Positions 21,030-29,155 of a stretch of 38,624 nucleotides of DNA are shown here, one piece after another. Made by a program: the position numbers and the translations under genes. How positions within the stretch are numbered: position 1 is the stretch's first letter; each line of letters starts with the position of its first letter. The notes beneath the pieces are model-generated. The model was not told where the DNA came from and did no database searches. It saw only the letters and a program-made list of their open reading frames with translations. This stretch comes from Burkholderiales bacterium (GTDB taxonomy: Bacteria; Pseudomonadota; Gammaproteobacteria; Burkholderiales; Burkholderiaceae_C), in the NCBI GenBank assembly GCA_947373745.1, contig CANBZB010000005.1, forward strand, positions 1-38,624. The letters run 5' to 3'.

Positions 21030-21554
21030 ATGTTGACTGAAGACGGCAAGCACCTGTATGTGTCTTACGACGAATACCACAACCTCATCGAAAAGCTTGC
21101 ACTCAAAATTCACCAATCCGGTTGGGAGTTCGACACGATTTTGTGCCTAGCACGTGGTGGTATGCGACCTGGCGATATCTTGTCGCGCATCTTTGACAAG
21201 CCCCTCGCCATCATGTCGACCAGTTCATACCGTGCAGATGCGGGTACGGTGCAAGGCCATTTAGACATTGCCCGCTTCATCACTACGCCCAAGGGTGAAA
21301 TTGCTGGACGCGTTTTACTGGTAGACGATTTGGCAGATACAGGTCACACACTCAAAGCCGTTGTGGACCAACTTAAAAACAACTACAAACCCATAACCGA
21401 GTTGCGCAGCGCTGTGATTTGGACCAAAGGTGTGTCGTCCTTTGCCCCAGACTTTTCTGTGGAATATCTGCCTACCAACCCTTGGATTCACCAGCCTTTT
21501 GAGGGCTATGACTCTTTGCGTCCAGCAGGTTTGATGGAGAAATGGAAGGTTTAA
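21030..21554 (+). CDS. Phosphoribosyltransferase (purine PRTase-like)
   Basis: This type I phosphoribosyltransferase has the PRPP-binding signature VLLVDDLADTGHTL (about residues 95-108). An N-terminal TILCLARGGMRPGDILSRI places the other PRPP loop. It is 174 residues. The hypoxanthine/xanthine PRTase-like group is the nearest by general look, and its place directly after purA favours purine salvage, but the hood residues that set base specificity cannot be read with confidence. The ATG has AAGGAC at about nine bases. The gene ends within a GGAAGG that probably serves as the ribosome-binding site of the next gene. Confidence 0.85.
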   Translation: MLTEDGKHLYVSYDEYHNLIEKLALKIHQSGWEFDTILCLARGGMRPGDILSRIFDKPLAIMSTSSYRADAGTVQGHLDIARFITTPKGEIAGRVLLVDDLADTGHTLKAVVDQLKNNYKPITELRSAVIWTKGVSSFAPDFSVEYLPTNPWIHQPFEGYDSLRPAGLMEKWKV

Positions 21555-21559
21555 CTTCC

Positions 21560-22807
21560 ATGGCAAATAAGCCGCAAAAGCCGCAATCCTTGTCGAGCAG
21601 TACGGTAAATATTCACCATCCTTACCAAGCCCCTGAAGGCTTTGCATCTCCCCAAGTGCCTGTTCACAAGGGATCCACTGTTATTTTTCCTAATACGGCG
21701 GCGATGCGCGAGCGGCAGTGGTTGGATAAATCTTCGTATACCTACGGTTTGCACGGCACACCGACTACTTTTACGTTGGAAGAGCGTTTAGCGAGCTTGG
21801 AAGGCGGTACCCACTGCATATTGACACCCAGTGGTTTGGCTGCCATTGCGCAAGTGGACTTGGCACTCCTGAAAACAGGTGATGAGGTACTGATTCCTGA
21901 CAATGCCTATGCCCCAAACCAATCCTTGGCGTTGGGTGAGTTGAAAAATTTTGGAATTACCCATCAGCGCTATGACCCGCTCGATGTGAACGACTTGGCC
22001 CAACGTATTAGCTCCAAAACCCGATTGGTGTGGTTGGAGGCAGCAGGCTCTGTCACTATGGAATTTCCTGACTTGCTTGCCCAGGTAGCTTTGTGTAAGT
22101 CACGCGGTGTGCTGTGTGCCTTAGACAATACCTGGGGTGCTGGCTTGGCCTTTAACGCGTTTGATCTCACGCCAGGGCAGGGTACAGAGCCGCTGGGTGT
22201 AGACCTCACCATCCACGCCTTGACTAAATACCCCAGTGGCGGTGGCGATGTGCTGATGGGAAGCATTGTTACGCGTAACGATGCTTTGGCGCGCACCATT
22301 AAATTGAGCCATATGCGTCTTGGGACAGGTGTTGGCGCCAACGATGTGGAGACACTGCTGCGCGCTCTGCCTACGTTGGAGATGCGCTACACGACACAAG
22401 ACCAAAATGCCCGAGAACTCGCTAGATGGTGTGAAGGTCAGTCGGTCTTTGCGCAGGTATTGCATCCAGCTTTTGAGCAGTCGCCAGGGCATCAGCATTG
22501 GCAGAAGCTATGCATCCGTGAAAAATACCCAGAAGGACGCAGCGCTGGCATTTTTAGCGTGGTGGTCGATGCTCGGTTTTCTTCCGCGCAAGTTGATGCG
22601 TTTTGTGATGCCTTGCGCATCTTCAAAATTGGGTATAGCTGGGGCGGACCCATGAGCTTGGTCGTGCCTTACCAAAAAAACAATCTTCGTACTCTGCCAA
22701 CGTCCCACTTACAACCTGGAGTGGTTGTTCGATTTTGTATTGGATTCGAAGAAGTGGGTGACCTGATTGCCGATATGAAGCAAGCCATATCGAATACATG
22801 GGCTTAG
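21560..22807 (+). CDS. metC: Cystathionine beta-lyase (MetC-like, Cys/Met metabolism PLP enzyme)
   Basis: This is a PLP-dependent enzyme of the Cys/Met metabolism family; MetC cleaves cystathionine to homocysteine, pyruvate and ammonia. The fold-type I core shows TYGLHGTPTTFTLEERLASLEGG (in part), the cofactor Asp in LDNTW (about residue 189) and the Schiff-base Lys in HALTKYPSGGGD (about residue 223). The C-terminal VVRFCIGFEEVGDLIADM is typical. Length from the chosen start is 415. I prefer the ATG at 21560, with GGAAGG ten bases upstream, to the ATG at 21542, which lies inside the previous gene. Beta-lyase is favoured over gamma-synthase by similarity to betaproteobacterial MetC, but the two are close. 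Confidence 0.85.
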   Translation: MANKPQKPQSLSSSTVNIHHPYQAPEGFASPQVPVHKGSTVIFPNTAAMRERQWLDKSSYTYGLHGTPTTFTLEERLASLEGGTHCILTPSGLAAIAQVDLALLKTGDEVLIPDNAYAPNQSLALGELKNFGITHQRYDPLDVNDLAQRISSKTRLVWLEAAGSVTMEFPDLLAQVALCKSRGVLCALDNTWGAGLAFNAFDLTPGQGTEPLGVDLTIHALTKYPSGGGDVLMGSIVTRNDALARTIKLSHMRLGTGVGANDVETLLRALPTLEMRYTTQDQNARELARWCEGQSVFAQVLHPAFEQSPGHQHWQKLCIREKYPEGRSAGIFSVVVDARFSSAQVDAFCDALRIFKIGYSWGGPMSLVVPYQKNNLRTLPTSHLQPGVVVRFCIGFEEVGDLIADMKQAISNTWA

Positions 22808-22839
22808 TTTTTTGTGCTTCTTCTTGATTGCATTTGTAC

Positions 22840-23442
22840 ATGACACCTATTTCACTATTGATCATTGATGACCATCCTGTCTACAGGGACGCGCTTTGTG
22901 AAAAATTAACCCAAGACTTTCGTCCACACCAAATTACAGTCATTGGCGTATCAGATATAGCAGAGGCTGAAAATGTGCTGAGAAAAAGTTCCAACCACTG
23001 GTTGGCACTGCTTGATCTCAAGTTGCCAAATTCGGATCCACTAGACAATATTCAAGCCTTAAAGCAGCATGACAAGCTTAGAAATTTAATTGTGATCTCC
23101 GGCCTTGATGAAGATGTGTGGGAAGTCAAATGCATCAAGGCAGGCGCTGATATCTTCATCTCTAAAAACAATACCAGTCAATTCATATACAAAAAAATAT
23201 GCGATTTGCTGCATATTTCATACGCCGATGACTTGCCTCCATCTAAATCGGCACTGACAAAAAGACAGACGGATATTTTGCGCTTGATGGCAATGGGTGA
23301 CTCCAACAAAATCATTGCTGAACATCTGTTAATTAGTGAGCAAACCGTCAAAATACACGTTGCAGCTATTTTTAGAATTTTTAACGTATCAAATCGAACG
23401 CAAGCTGTTTATAAAGCACGTTCGTTAGGATTGGTCTCATGA
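22840..23442 (+). CDS. Response regulator, NarL/FixJ (LuxR) family
   Basis: This is a two-domain DNA-binding response regulator of 200 residues. The receiver domain has the acidic pair Asp10/Asp11 (LLIIDDHPVYRD), the predicted phosphoacceptor Asp59 (LALLDLKLPNSDP) and the conserved Lys109 (FISKNN). The LuxR-type helix-turn-helix covers about residues 138-195, with LTKRQTDILRLMAMGDSNKIIAEHL (in part) and SEQTVKIHVAAIFR. I chose the ATG at 22840 over the TTG at 22828. The stop overlaps the start of the hybrid kinase by four bases (ATGA), so the two are almost certainly cognate. The gene is clearly AT-richer than its upstream neighbours. Target genes are unknown. Confidence 0.92.
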   Translation: MTPISLLIIDDHPVYRDALCEKLTQDFRPHQITVIGVSDIAEAENVLRKSSNHWLALLDLKLPNSDPLDNIQALKQHDKLRNLIVISGLDEDVWEVKCIKAGADIFISKNNTSQFIYKKICDLLHISYADDLPPSKSALTKRQTDILRLMAMGDSNKIIAEHLLISEQTVKIHVAAIFRIFNVSNRTQAVYKARSLGLVS

Positions 23443-25214
23443 CAGTTGAAAAAAATCACAACTATTCTTCCCTGGCCAATGATCCTGTTTTTATCAAGCA
23501 GGTTGCGACTGAGAAATTAGGCTACATGCGAGATTTCGCTAAATCGAGCACGATAGCAACTATTCTTGCGCCACTTCTATGCATACCTTTGTACGATTCA
23601 AGCATAGGCGGTTGGCAAGTTTACGCATGGTATTTGTTGATGGCGGTAGTGGTCACCGTACGAATTTTTCTTGTGAACTCCATTGATTTAGAAAAGGACA
23701 TTGACTCCAATTTTAAAAAACTCAATTGGGGTGTTGGGCTGGTCACATTTGCATGGGGCATGGGGTGGTTACTGCTGGTGCCTGAAATGACGGCAGTGAA
23801 TTATTTGTTGTATCAGATTATTTGCCTTTCCGTCTTGTTTGTTGGCATGGTGGGCTATTGCGTCAATTGGAAAACGTTTTGTGCATTTGTTATTCCATTA
23901 AAAATTCCTGAAGTCATTTTTACCTGTATTTTTTATAACCAAATCATTTGGCCGATTGCGGCTGGCTCACTGGTTACCTTTTACTTGGCGCTAAAAATGG
24001 CCATGTTATTTTCAAAGTCGTGGGAAAGATCGATGGCCTTGCGTTTCCGAAATGAGGTCTTGGTCAACGATCTGATTATTGAAAAAGATGCATCTAACGC
24101 CGCCAATCTTGCCAAATCTGATTTCATTGCAACTGCCAGCCATGATTTAAGACAACCCATGCAGGCTATCAATATTTTTATGGAGATGTTGCAAAAAGAG
24201 CGATTGACTGAGGGTGGGAATCTCATAGTCAAGAAGCTCCGATTTAGCATTGACTTGCTCAACAAGATGTTCAATACCTTGCTAGATATTAGTAAATTAG
24301 ATGCCAAGGCAGTGGTTGTGGTTGAGGAAACCTTCAATGCACAGATTCTTTTAGACGAACTCTACGAACACTTTCATCCGATTGCAAATGAAAAAAATAT
24401 TGAACTTCGTTTTAGTCCATCCCATTTTTTGATTCACGGCGATAGGACACTTATTGCGCAACTCATTCGCAATTTGTTGGCGAACGCAATACAGTACACA
24501 CAAAAAGGCCTAGTGGAAGTGGGGATGCGTCAAGAACTAGAGCGACTGGTGATCGTGGTGTCTGATACGGGCTTAGGTATTCCCAAAGATGATTTGCCCC
24601 TGATCTACAAAGAGTTTTACAGATCGCAATATTCTCGAAACCTACATGATGGGCTTGGTTTGGGACTTTCTATCGTCAATCGTATTCTCAAAATCATTCG
24701 CGCAACCATGTCCGTGAATAGTGAGCTGGGCGTAGGTACAGTCTTTACCATCACGACGCCTTTTACGGTGTCGGCAGCAGTGGTGTCGCGAATAGAGCAA
24801 TTGGCCGAAAGCGCCGCACCTCAATCGACGGAGGTCCATGCATTGTTTCAGTCTCGGCACATTGGAATTATTGAAAATGACCGTGGATTGTTAGATGCCT
24901 ACGAATATTTTTTCAGAAACGCAGGTTTTGTCGTCCATGTCTTGCCGATCGCAGAAGTTGACTTGCCAGCCTATCTTTTGAATATTCCGCGTCTTGATTT
25001 TATTTTGAGTGATTACAGACTAGATTCAGGAAATAGCCTCCATCTTATCCAGAGGCTACGCGATGAATTCAATGCAGAGATACCCGCAGTGATACTGACT
25101 GCAGACACGTCACCCGAAAATTTAAAAATATTTAACGACTTAAATATTCAGGTTCTCTATAAGCCTATTGAGGCAAAAGAAGTCTTACTATTTATTTCAG
25201 ACTGTTTAAAGTAA
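23439..25214 (+). CDS. Hybrid sensor histidine kinase, six-helix membrane sensor
   Basis: This 591-residue hybrid kinase has about six transmembrane helices in its first 190 residues (near 38-52, 62-80, 97-114, 120-142, 147-166, 168-190) and almost no periplasmic loop, so the input is probably sensed in or at the membrane. The HisKA domain carries His235 in SHDLRQPMQAI. The ATPase domain has the N box NLLANA (345-350), DTGLG (376-380) and GLGLGLSIV (405-413). The C-terminal receiver has phosphoacceptor Asp525 (LSDYRLD) and Lys575, but its first acidic motif reads IIEND rather than an adjacent acid pair. I do not recognise the sensor region as a named family. It is coupled to the preceding regulator, and its base composition is AT-rich. 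Confidence 0.9.
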   Translation: MTVEKNHNYSSLANDPVFIKQVATEKLGYMRDFAKSSTIATILAPLLCIPLYDSSIGGWQVYAWYLLMAVVVTVRIFLVNSIDLEKDIDSNFKKLNWGVGLVTFAWGMGWLLLVPEMTAVNYLLYQIICLSVLFVGMVGYCVNWKTFCAFVIPLKIPEVIFTCIFYNQIIWPIAAGSLVTFYLALKMAMLFSKSWERSMALRFRNEVLVNDLIIEKDASNAANLAKSDFIATASHDLRQPMQAINIFMEMLQKERLTEGGNLIVKKLRFSIDLLNKMFNTLLDISKLDAKAVVVVEETFNAQILLDELYEHFHPIANEKNIELRFSPSHFLIHGDRTLIAQLIRNLLANAIQYTQKGLVEVGMRQELERLVIVVSDTGLGIPKDDLPLIYKEFYRSQYSRNLHDGLGLGLSIVNRILKIIRATMSVNSELGVGTVFTITTPFTVSAAVVSRIEQLAESAAPQSTEVHALFQSRHIGIIENDRGLLDAYEYFFRNAGFVVHVLPIAEVDLPAYLLNIPRLDFILSDYRLDSGNSLHLIQRLRDEFNAEIPAVILTADTSPENLKIFNDLNIQVLYKPIEAKEVLLFISDCLK

Positions 25215-25218
25215 AAAT

Positions 25219-26298
25219 TCAATGCTTGGCAATAAGTTTTTTCGCCAAATTACGCATTGTGTCGGAATGTCGGTTGGGGGCCTCGCACTTGGCATGACTC
25301 TCAAACCGCGCAAAGTTGCGACGCATTGAACTTGCATAGGTGGGGTCGTAATGCGTTTCTAATAATTCGTGGACTACTGACTCGAATTGCCCCAATTGAA
25401 CCTTTGACTTCCAAGCATCGATTACTACCTTACCGCGAATGGCCACTAAGGCATCTAAGCGTCTAGAAAATAATTCTGGATCAGTGACAAAAAAGTTGTA
25501 GTCCTCCATCAATAAAGCAACCCTTTCTGCAAGAGGCAACACCAATTCGTAGCATGGACTGTTTCGCATGGCAAGGATGACTGTCTCAGGAATTGACAAA
25601 TTACCCACCTTGCGGCTTTCAGACTCCACGAACACGACCTGTTCAGGGTCGAATTGCTTTAACGTTTTCCAAACCAAGGTATCAAAATGTTTTTGACTGG
25701 GTTGCGGTTGTCCAGGAATATGTCCTAAAACAGAACTGCGGTGTTGTGCTAAGTCTTCCAAGTCCAGTACCTGTGCGCCTTCAGCCTTAAGTGCTTGTAA
25801 TAAGCGCGTTTTGCCTGAACCCGTGGGCCCAGAAATAACTTGGTATTGGAACTGTGGCGCCAATCGGGTAATGTCCTCCAACATGGCGGCGCGAAATGCT
25901 TTGTATCCACCTTCCACCAAATTAATTTTGAAACCAATTTGTCCCAGAACCATAGCTAAAGAGCCACTGCGCTTGCCGCCTCGCCAGCAATAAATCAAAG
26001 GTTGCCAGTTTCGGGGTAAGTCCAGCACATGGGTTTGTATGTGTTTTGAAATATTGGCAGCAACCATGGCGGCCCCATGCTTTTGCGCCTCAAATCCGCC
26101 CACTTGTTTGTACATCGTGCCCACGGCGATGCGCTCTGCATTGTTCAGCGATGGCCAGTTCACGGCATTGGGTAAGTGGTCATGCGCGTATTCGTCTTCG
26201 CTACGTGCGTCGATGATGACGTCAAATCCACCCGGTTGCCCGGTGGGTATTTGCATCCGATGGATGGCGTCTGTGGGGGATATTAAATTTACGCTCAC
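25219..26298 (-). CDS. mnmH: tRNA 2-selenouridine synthase MnmH (SelU/YbbB)
   Basis: MnmH exchanges sulfur for selenium in the wobble 2-thiouridine of certain tRNAs, through a geranylated intermediate. The N-terminal rhodanese domain carries the catalytic Cys104 in YCWRGGKRSGS. A P-loop domain has GPTGSGKT at 157-164. Length (359) is normal. It lies two bases after the esterase gene on the same strand. Its 3' end is four bases from the end of the convergent kinase gene. The enzyme needs selenophosphate, so a selD gene elsewhere is expected; none is in the window. Confidence 0.95.
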   Translation of the reverse strand: MSVNLISPTDAIHRMQIPTGQPGGFDVIIDARSEDEYAHDHLPNAVNWPSLNNAERIAVGTMYKQVGGFEAQKHGAAMVAANISKHIQTHVLDLPRNWQPLIYCWRGGKRSGSLAMVLGQIGFKINLVEGGYKAFRAAMLEDITRLAPQFQYQVISGPTGSGKTRLLQALKAEGAQVLDLEDLAQHRSSVLGHIPGQPQPSQKHFDTLVWKTLKQFDPEQVVFVESESRKVGNLSIPETVILAMRNSPCYELVLPLAERVALLMEDYNFFVTDPELFSRRLDALVAIRGKVVIDAWKSKVQLGQFESVVHELLETHYDPTYASSMRRNFARFESHAKCEAPNRHSDTMRNLAKKLIAKH

Positions 26299-26300
26299 GC

Positions 26301-27074
26301 TTATTGGTTCAAGTGTTTTTTAATTTCAGGCAGCACATTGTTGAGCATTTTGGGATGTGCTTCTTCTCTAGGATGGATGCGATCATTTTGAAAGTTATTG
26401 GTGGCATCGGGAACATCCGCAATACCTTTCAGAAGGAAAGGTACCAAACCTGTTTTGTATTTCTTAGACAAATTGGCAAACATCACAGCAAATTTTGCCC
26501 CATAGTCAGGGCCGTAATTGGGGGGTATTTGCATGCCTACGAGTACGACTTTGGCATTGACTGATCGACACGCTTCAATCATGGCTTCGAAATTATTTTG
26601 GGTGCTGTCTAAATCAAGGCCTCGGAGTGCATCGTTGGCGCCTAGCTCAATCACCACCATAACGGGACGAACTTGGTTTAGCAAGGCGGGCAATCGCGAT
26701 CTTCCGCCCGCTGTTGTATCTCCACTGATACTGGCATTGACGACTTGCACATCGCCACGCTCTTTTTGTAATTGCGTAGCCATTAGGGCAACCCAGCCCC
26801 TACCGCGCTGTATTCCGTATTCCGCGCTGAGGGAGTCACCCAAAACCAAGATAGTAGCCACAGGAACGGTTCCGGGTGCTGGAGCGGAGCCCGGTGGAGG
26901 TACTTGGGTCGTTGAATGTTGTCCGCGCGGCGGTCGTGGGCGTGTTGAGATAACTTCGCCTTCTAAACCAGCGCCGCTAGAGGAAATCACTTGCCTCTGT
27001 GCAATAGCCGACGCGTGAAATAGCCCAACAGCTGCCACGCATATTCCACCCAAGGTAAAGTGACGCCTTAACAT
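26301..27074 (-). CDS. SGNH-hydrolase arylesterase / TesA-like, secreted
   Basis: This is a GDSL/SGNH-family esterase related to E. coli TesA (acyl-CoA thioesterase I/arylesterase). It has an N-terminal signal peptide (LGGICVAAVGLFHASAIAQ), so it is probably periplasmic. A Pro/Ser/Arg-rich linker of about 35 residues follows. Catalytic blocks are block I GDSLSAEYG with Ser81, block II SISGDTT with Gly118, block III ELGANDALRG with Asn147, and block V DRIHP with Asp231 and His234. I chose the ATG at 27074 because AGGA lies seven bases upstream on this strand; an ATG at 27080 is possible. The frame opens far upstream inside the divergent ABC gene, but that part is a shadow. Length 257. Confidence 0.88.
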   Translation of the reverse strand: MLRRHFTLGGICVAAVGLFHASAIAQRQVISSSGAGLEGEVISTRPRPPRGQHSTTQVPPPGSAPAPGTVPVATILVLGDSLSAEYGIQRGRGWVALMATQLQKERGDVQVVNASISGDTTAGGRSRLPALLNQVRPVMVVIELGANDALRGLDLDSTQNNFEAMIEACRSVNAKVVLVGMQIPPNYGPDYGAKFAVMFANLSKKYKTGLVPFLLKGIADVPDATNNFQNDRIHPREEAHPKMLNNVLPEIKKHLNQ

Positions 27075-27078
27075 TGCC

Positions 27079-27750
27079 ATGTCCTTTATGAACCTAATTT
27101 CCGTTTCGCATGTGTATAAGTCGGTCGCAGACGCCACCGGCACACTCGACATTCTCCGCGATATCGACTTCTCTGTTCCAGCTAAGCAGTCTTTGGCTAT
27201 TGTTGGTGCTTCGGGTTCGGGTAAGAGCACCTTGTTGTCCATCATGGCAGGTTTGGACACGCCTACCCAAGGCACCGTTGTGCTTGCTGGACAAGATATG
27301 TTCGCGCTAGACGAGGACGATCGCGCTGCGTTGCGTGCCAAGCAAATCGGCTTTGTTTTTCAAAGTTTTCAGTTGTTAGGCAATATGACAGCACTAGAAA
27401 ACGTGATGTTGCCTTTGGAGTTGGCGGGAATCGGTAACGCCAGAGAACTTGCCACCGAGATGTTGACCCGTGTTGGCTTAGCAACGCGGCTACGCCATTA
27501 CCCCAAAGTGTTATCTGGCGGCGAACAACAACGCGTCGCCTTGGCACGTGCCTTTGTCGTTAAGCCTCAAGTATTGCTAGCCGATGAGCCTACTGGCAGT
27601 TTGGACCATGCCAGCGGAGAGCGCATCATGGATTTGATGTTTGAATTGAACCAAGAATTAGGAACCACACTGGTGTTGGTCACGCACGATCCTAAATTGG
27701 CTGCGCGGTGTGATCTTTATATGACGATTGAGGCTGGGCAAAGGGTTTGA
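27079..27750 (+). CDS. ABC transporter ATP-binding protein, YbbA/LolD-like
   Basis: This single-domain ABC ATPase of 223 residues has Walker [10 protein letters not shown] (about 43-51), Q-loop FVFQSFQLL, signature [14 protein letters not shown], Walker [13 protein letters not shown] and the H-loop in LVTHDP. It resembles the MacB/LolD/YbbA class. Head-to-head placement with a TesA-like esterase matches the E. coli tesA/ybbA arrangement, but the permease (ybbP in E. coli) is missing; rlmB follows directly. Start codons of the two divergent genes are only four bases apart. An ATG at 27088 is an alternative start, and neither has a clear ribosome-binding site. The permease partner and substrate are unknown. 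Confidence 0.92.
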   Translation: MSFMNLISVSHVYKSVADATGTLDILRDIDFSVPAKQSLAIVGASGSGKSTLLSIMAGLDTPTQGTVVLAGQDMFALDEDDRAALRAKQIGFVFQSFQLLGNMTALENVMLPLELAGIGNARELATEMLTRVGLATRLRHYPKVLSGGEQQRVALARAFVVKPQVLLADEPTGSLDHASGERIMDLMFELNQELGTTLVLVTHDPKLAARCDLYMTIEAGQRV

Positions 27751-27772
27751 GTGGCTAGTCGATAATCTAGCC

Positions 27773-28528
27773 ATGTCATCTACTCCTAAAGTTCTTTTTG
27801 GTTTTCATGCAGTGGGTGTGCGCCTAAAAACTGCTCCAGCCTCTGTGATTGAAATTTATTACGAGCCTACGCGTCGCGACGCGCGGATGCGCCAATTTTT
27901 AGAGCGTGTAAAAGAAGCCGGTGTGCGTTTGATAGAGGCTGATGCCTTGCGCATTGCCAAGCTAGCTGGAAGCCATGGCCACCAAGGTGTGGCTGCCCGT
28001 GTCAATGAAATCAAGATGGTGCATTCATTGGACGATTTGCTAGATGCCTTGGAAGGTAAGGAATCACCTCTCATTTTGGTACTCGACGGCGTAACAGATC
28101 CACATAACTTAGGCGCATGTTTGCGTGTGGCCGATGGTGCAGGGGCACATGCTGTGATTGCACCTAAAGACCATGCAGTAGGCGTCAATGCCACTGTGGC
28201 CAAAGTTGCCAGCGGAGCGGCAGAGACTGTGCCTTACTTCATGGTGACCAATTTGGCCCGCACGCTCAATGAATTGAAAGAACGCAATATTTGGGTGATC
28301 GGTACCAGTGACGATGCCCCCAAAACTTTGTTTGACGTAGATCTCAAAGGACCCACGGCCTTAGTTCTGGGTGCAGAGGGTGACGGCATGCGTCAGTTGA
28401 CACGTAAAACCTGCGACGAATTGGTCAGTATTCCTATGCAAGGTGCGGTGGAGAGTTTGAACGTGTCAGTCGCTAGCGGTGTTTGTTTGTATGAGGCACG
28501 TAGACAACGCATGCTGGTAAAGCTCTAA
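27773..28528 (+). CDS. rlmB: 23S rRNA (guanosine(2251)-2'-O)-methyltransferase RlmB
   Basis: RlmB methylates the 2'-O of G2251 in the peptidyl-transferase P loop of 23S rRNA. The N-terminal substrate-binding domain begins [13 protein letters not shown]. The SPOUT (trefoil knot) catalytic domain has motif 1 [20 protein letters not shown], motif 2 [15 protein letters not shown] and motif 3 [19 protein letters not shown]. Length is 251. I chose the ATG at 27773; the frame opens 15 codons earlier inside the preceding gene. It ends 21 bases from the convergent chromate-transporter gene. Confidence 0.95.
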   Translation: MSSTPKVLFGFHAVGVRLKTAPASVIEIYYEPTRRDARMRQFLERVKEAGVRLIEADALRIAKLAGSHGHQGVAARVNEIKMVHSLDDLLDALEGKESPLILVLDGVTDPHNLGACLRVADGAGAHAVIAPKDHAVGVNATVAKVASGAAETVPYFMVTNLARTLNELKERNIWVIGTSDDAPKTLFDVDLKGPTALVLGAEGDGMRQLTRKTCDELVSIPMQGAVESLNVSVASGVCLYEARRQRMLVKL

Positions 28529-28546
28529 CTCTGGTTCGAGCGTTAG
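28525..28546. terminator. Possible bidirectional terminator between rlmB and the ChrA gene
   Basis: CTAAC and GTTAG pair across the short gap between two convergent genes, with two further pairs inside after a mismatch. On the plus side TCTTTAAATAATTTTT follows, giving a T-rich tail. The stem is weak, so the call rests on position between convergent genes as much as on sequence. Confidence 0.35.
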
Positions 28547-28549
28547 TCT

Positions 28550-29155
28550 TTAAATAATTTTTAACGCACCCAGAACGGCACCGATGCTAAGAAGCACCAG
28601 TAAGTGTGTTTTGGTGCGCCAGACAATCACGGTCGTCACTGCCGCCAATGCCCACATTGGCCAGTCTTGGGCATAGTTGTCGTGGTTACCTGTTAACAAC
28701 CAACCTGTTGCTACCAGCAAACTCATCACCAATGGCGCTAAACCAGATTTGAAAGCGCGCACACCGCGTAGCTCTCGATTGTTATGCGCCCATTGGGTAG
28801 AGACAAAAGTCAATGTGGCAGAGGGAACAATAATACCCACCATAGTGACCAAAACGCCTAAAAGAGCCAGCATGACTTCATACGCCATGGAGGGTGCAGG
28901 CGTCATACCCGCTGCAGCATTCATTCCCACATTCCAACCCATCAACGCAACAAACATCACGTTAGGGCCTGGAGCACCTTGGGCAATCGCTACAGACGAT
29001 GTGAATTGGTAATGCGTTAACCAATGCTGTTCATCTACCAAATAGCGGTGGATGTCAGGTGCCGTAGTGATCGCACCACCCACGGCCAATAGCGACAGGG
29101 ACACAAAGTGCAGAAATAGCGAAACCCAGTCGTGCATGTCCATTGCAATACTCAT
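28550..29155 (-). CDS. Chromate transporter (ChrA family), second half
   Basis: This half-size ChrA-family (CHR) protein of 201 residues is predicted to be an inner-membrane anion transporter with about five or six helices. The family signature is seen in LLAVGGAITTAPDIHRYLV and in AIAQGAPGPNVMFVALMGW. Its start overlaps the stop of the upstream half by four bases (ATGA), so the two are made together. In short-chain CHR systems two such halves form one transporter. Chromate is the named substrate of the family, but housekeeping homologues of unknown substrate are common. Confidence 0.86.
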   Translation of the reverse strand: MSIAMDMHDWVSLFLHFVSLSLLAVGGAITTAPDIHRYLVDEQHWLTHYQFTSSVAIAQGAPGPNVMFVALMGWNVGMNAAAGMTPAPSMAYEVMLALLGVLVTMVGIIVPSATLTFVSTQWAHNNRELRGVRAFKSGLAPLVMSLLVATGWLLTGNHDNYAQDWPMWALAAVTTVIVWRTKTHLLVLLSIGAVLGALKII

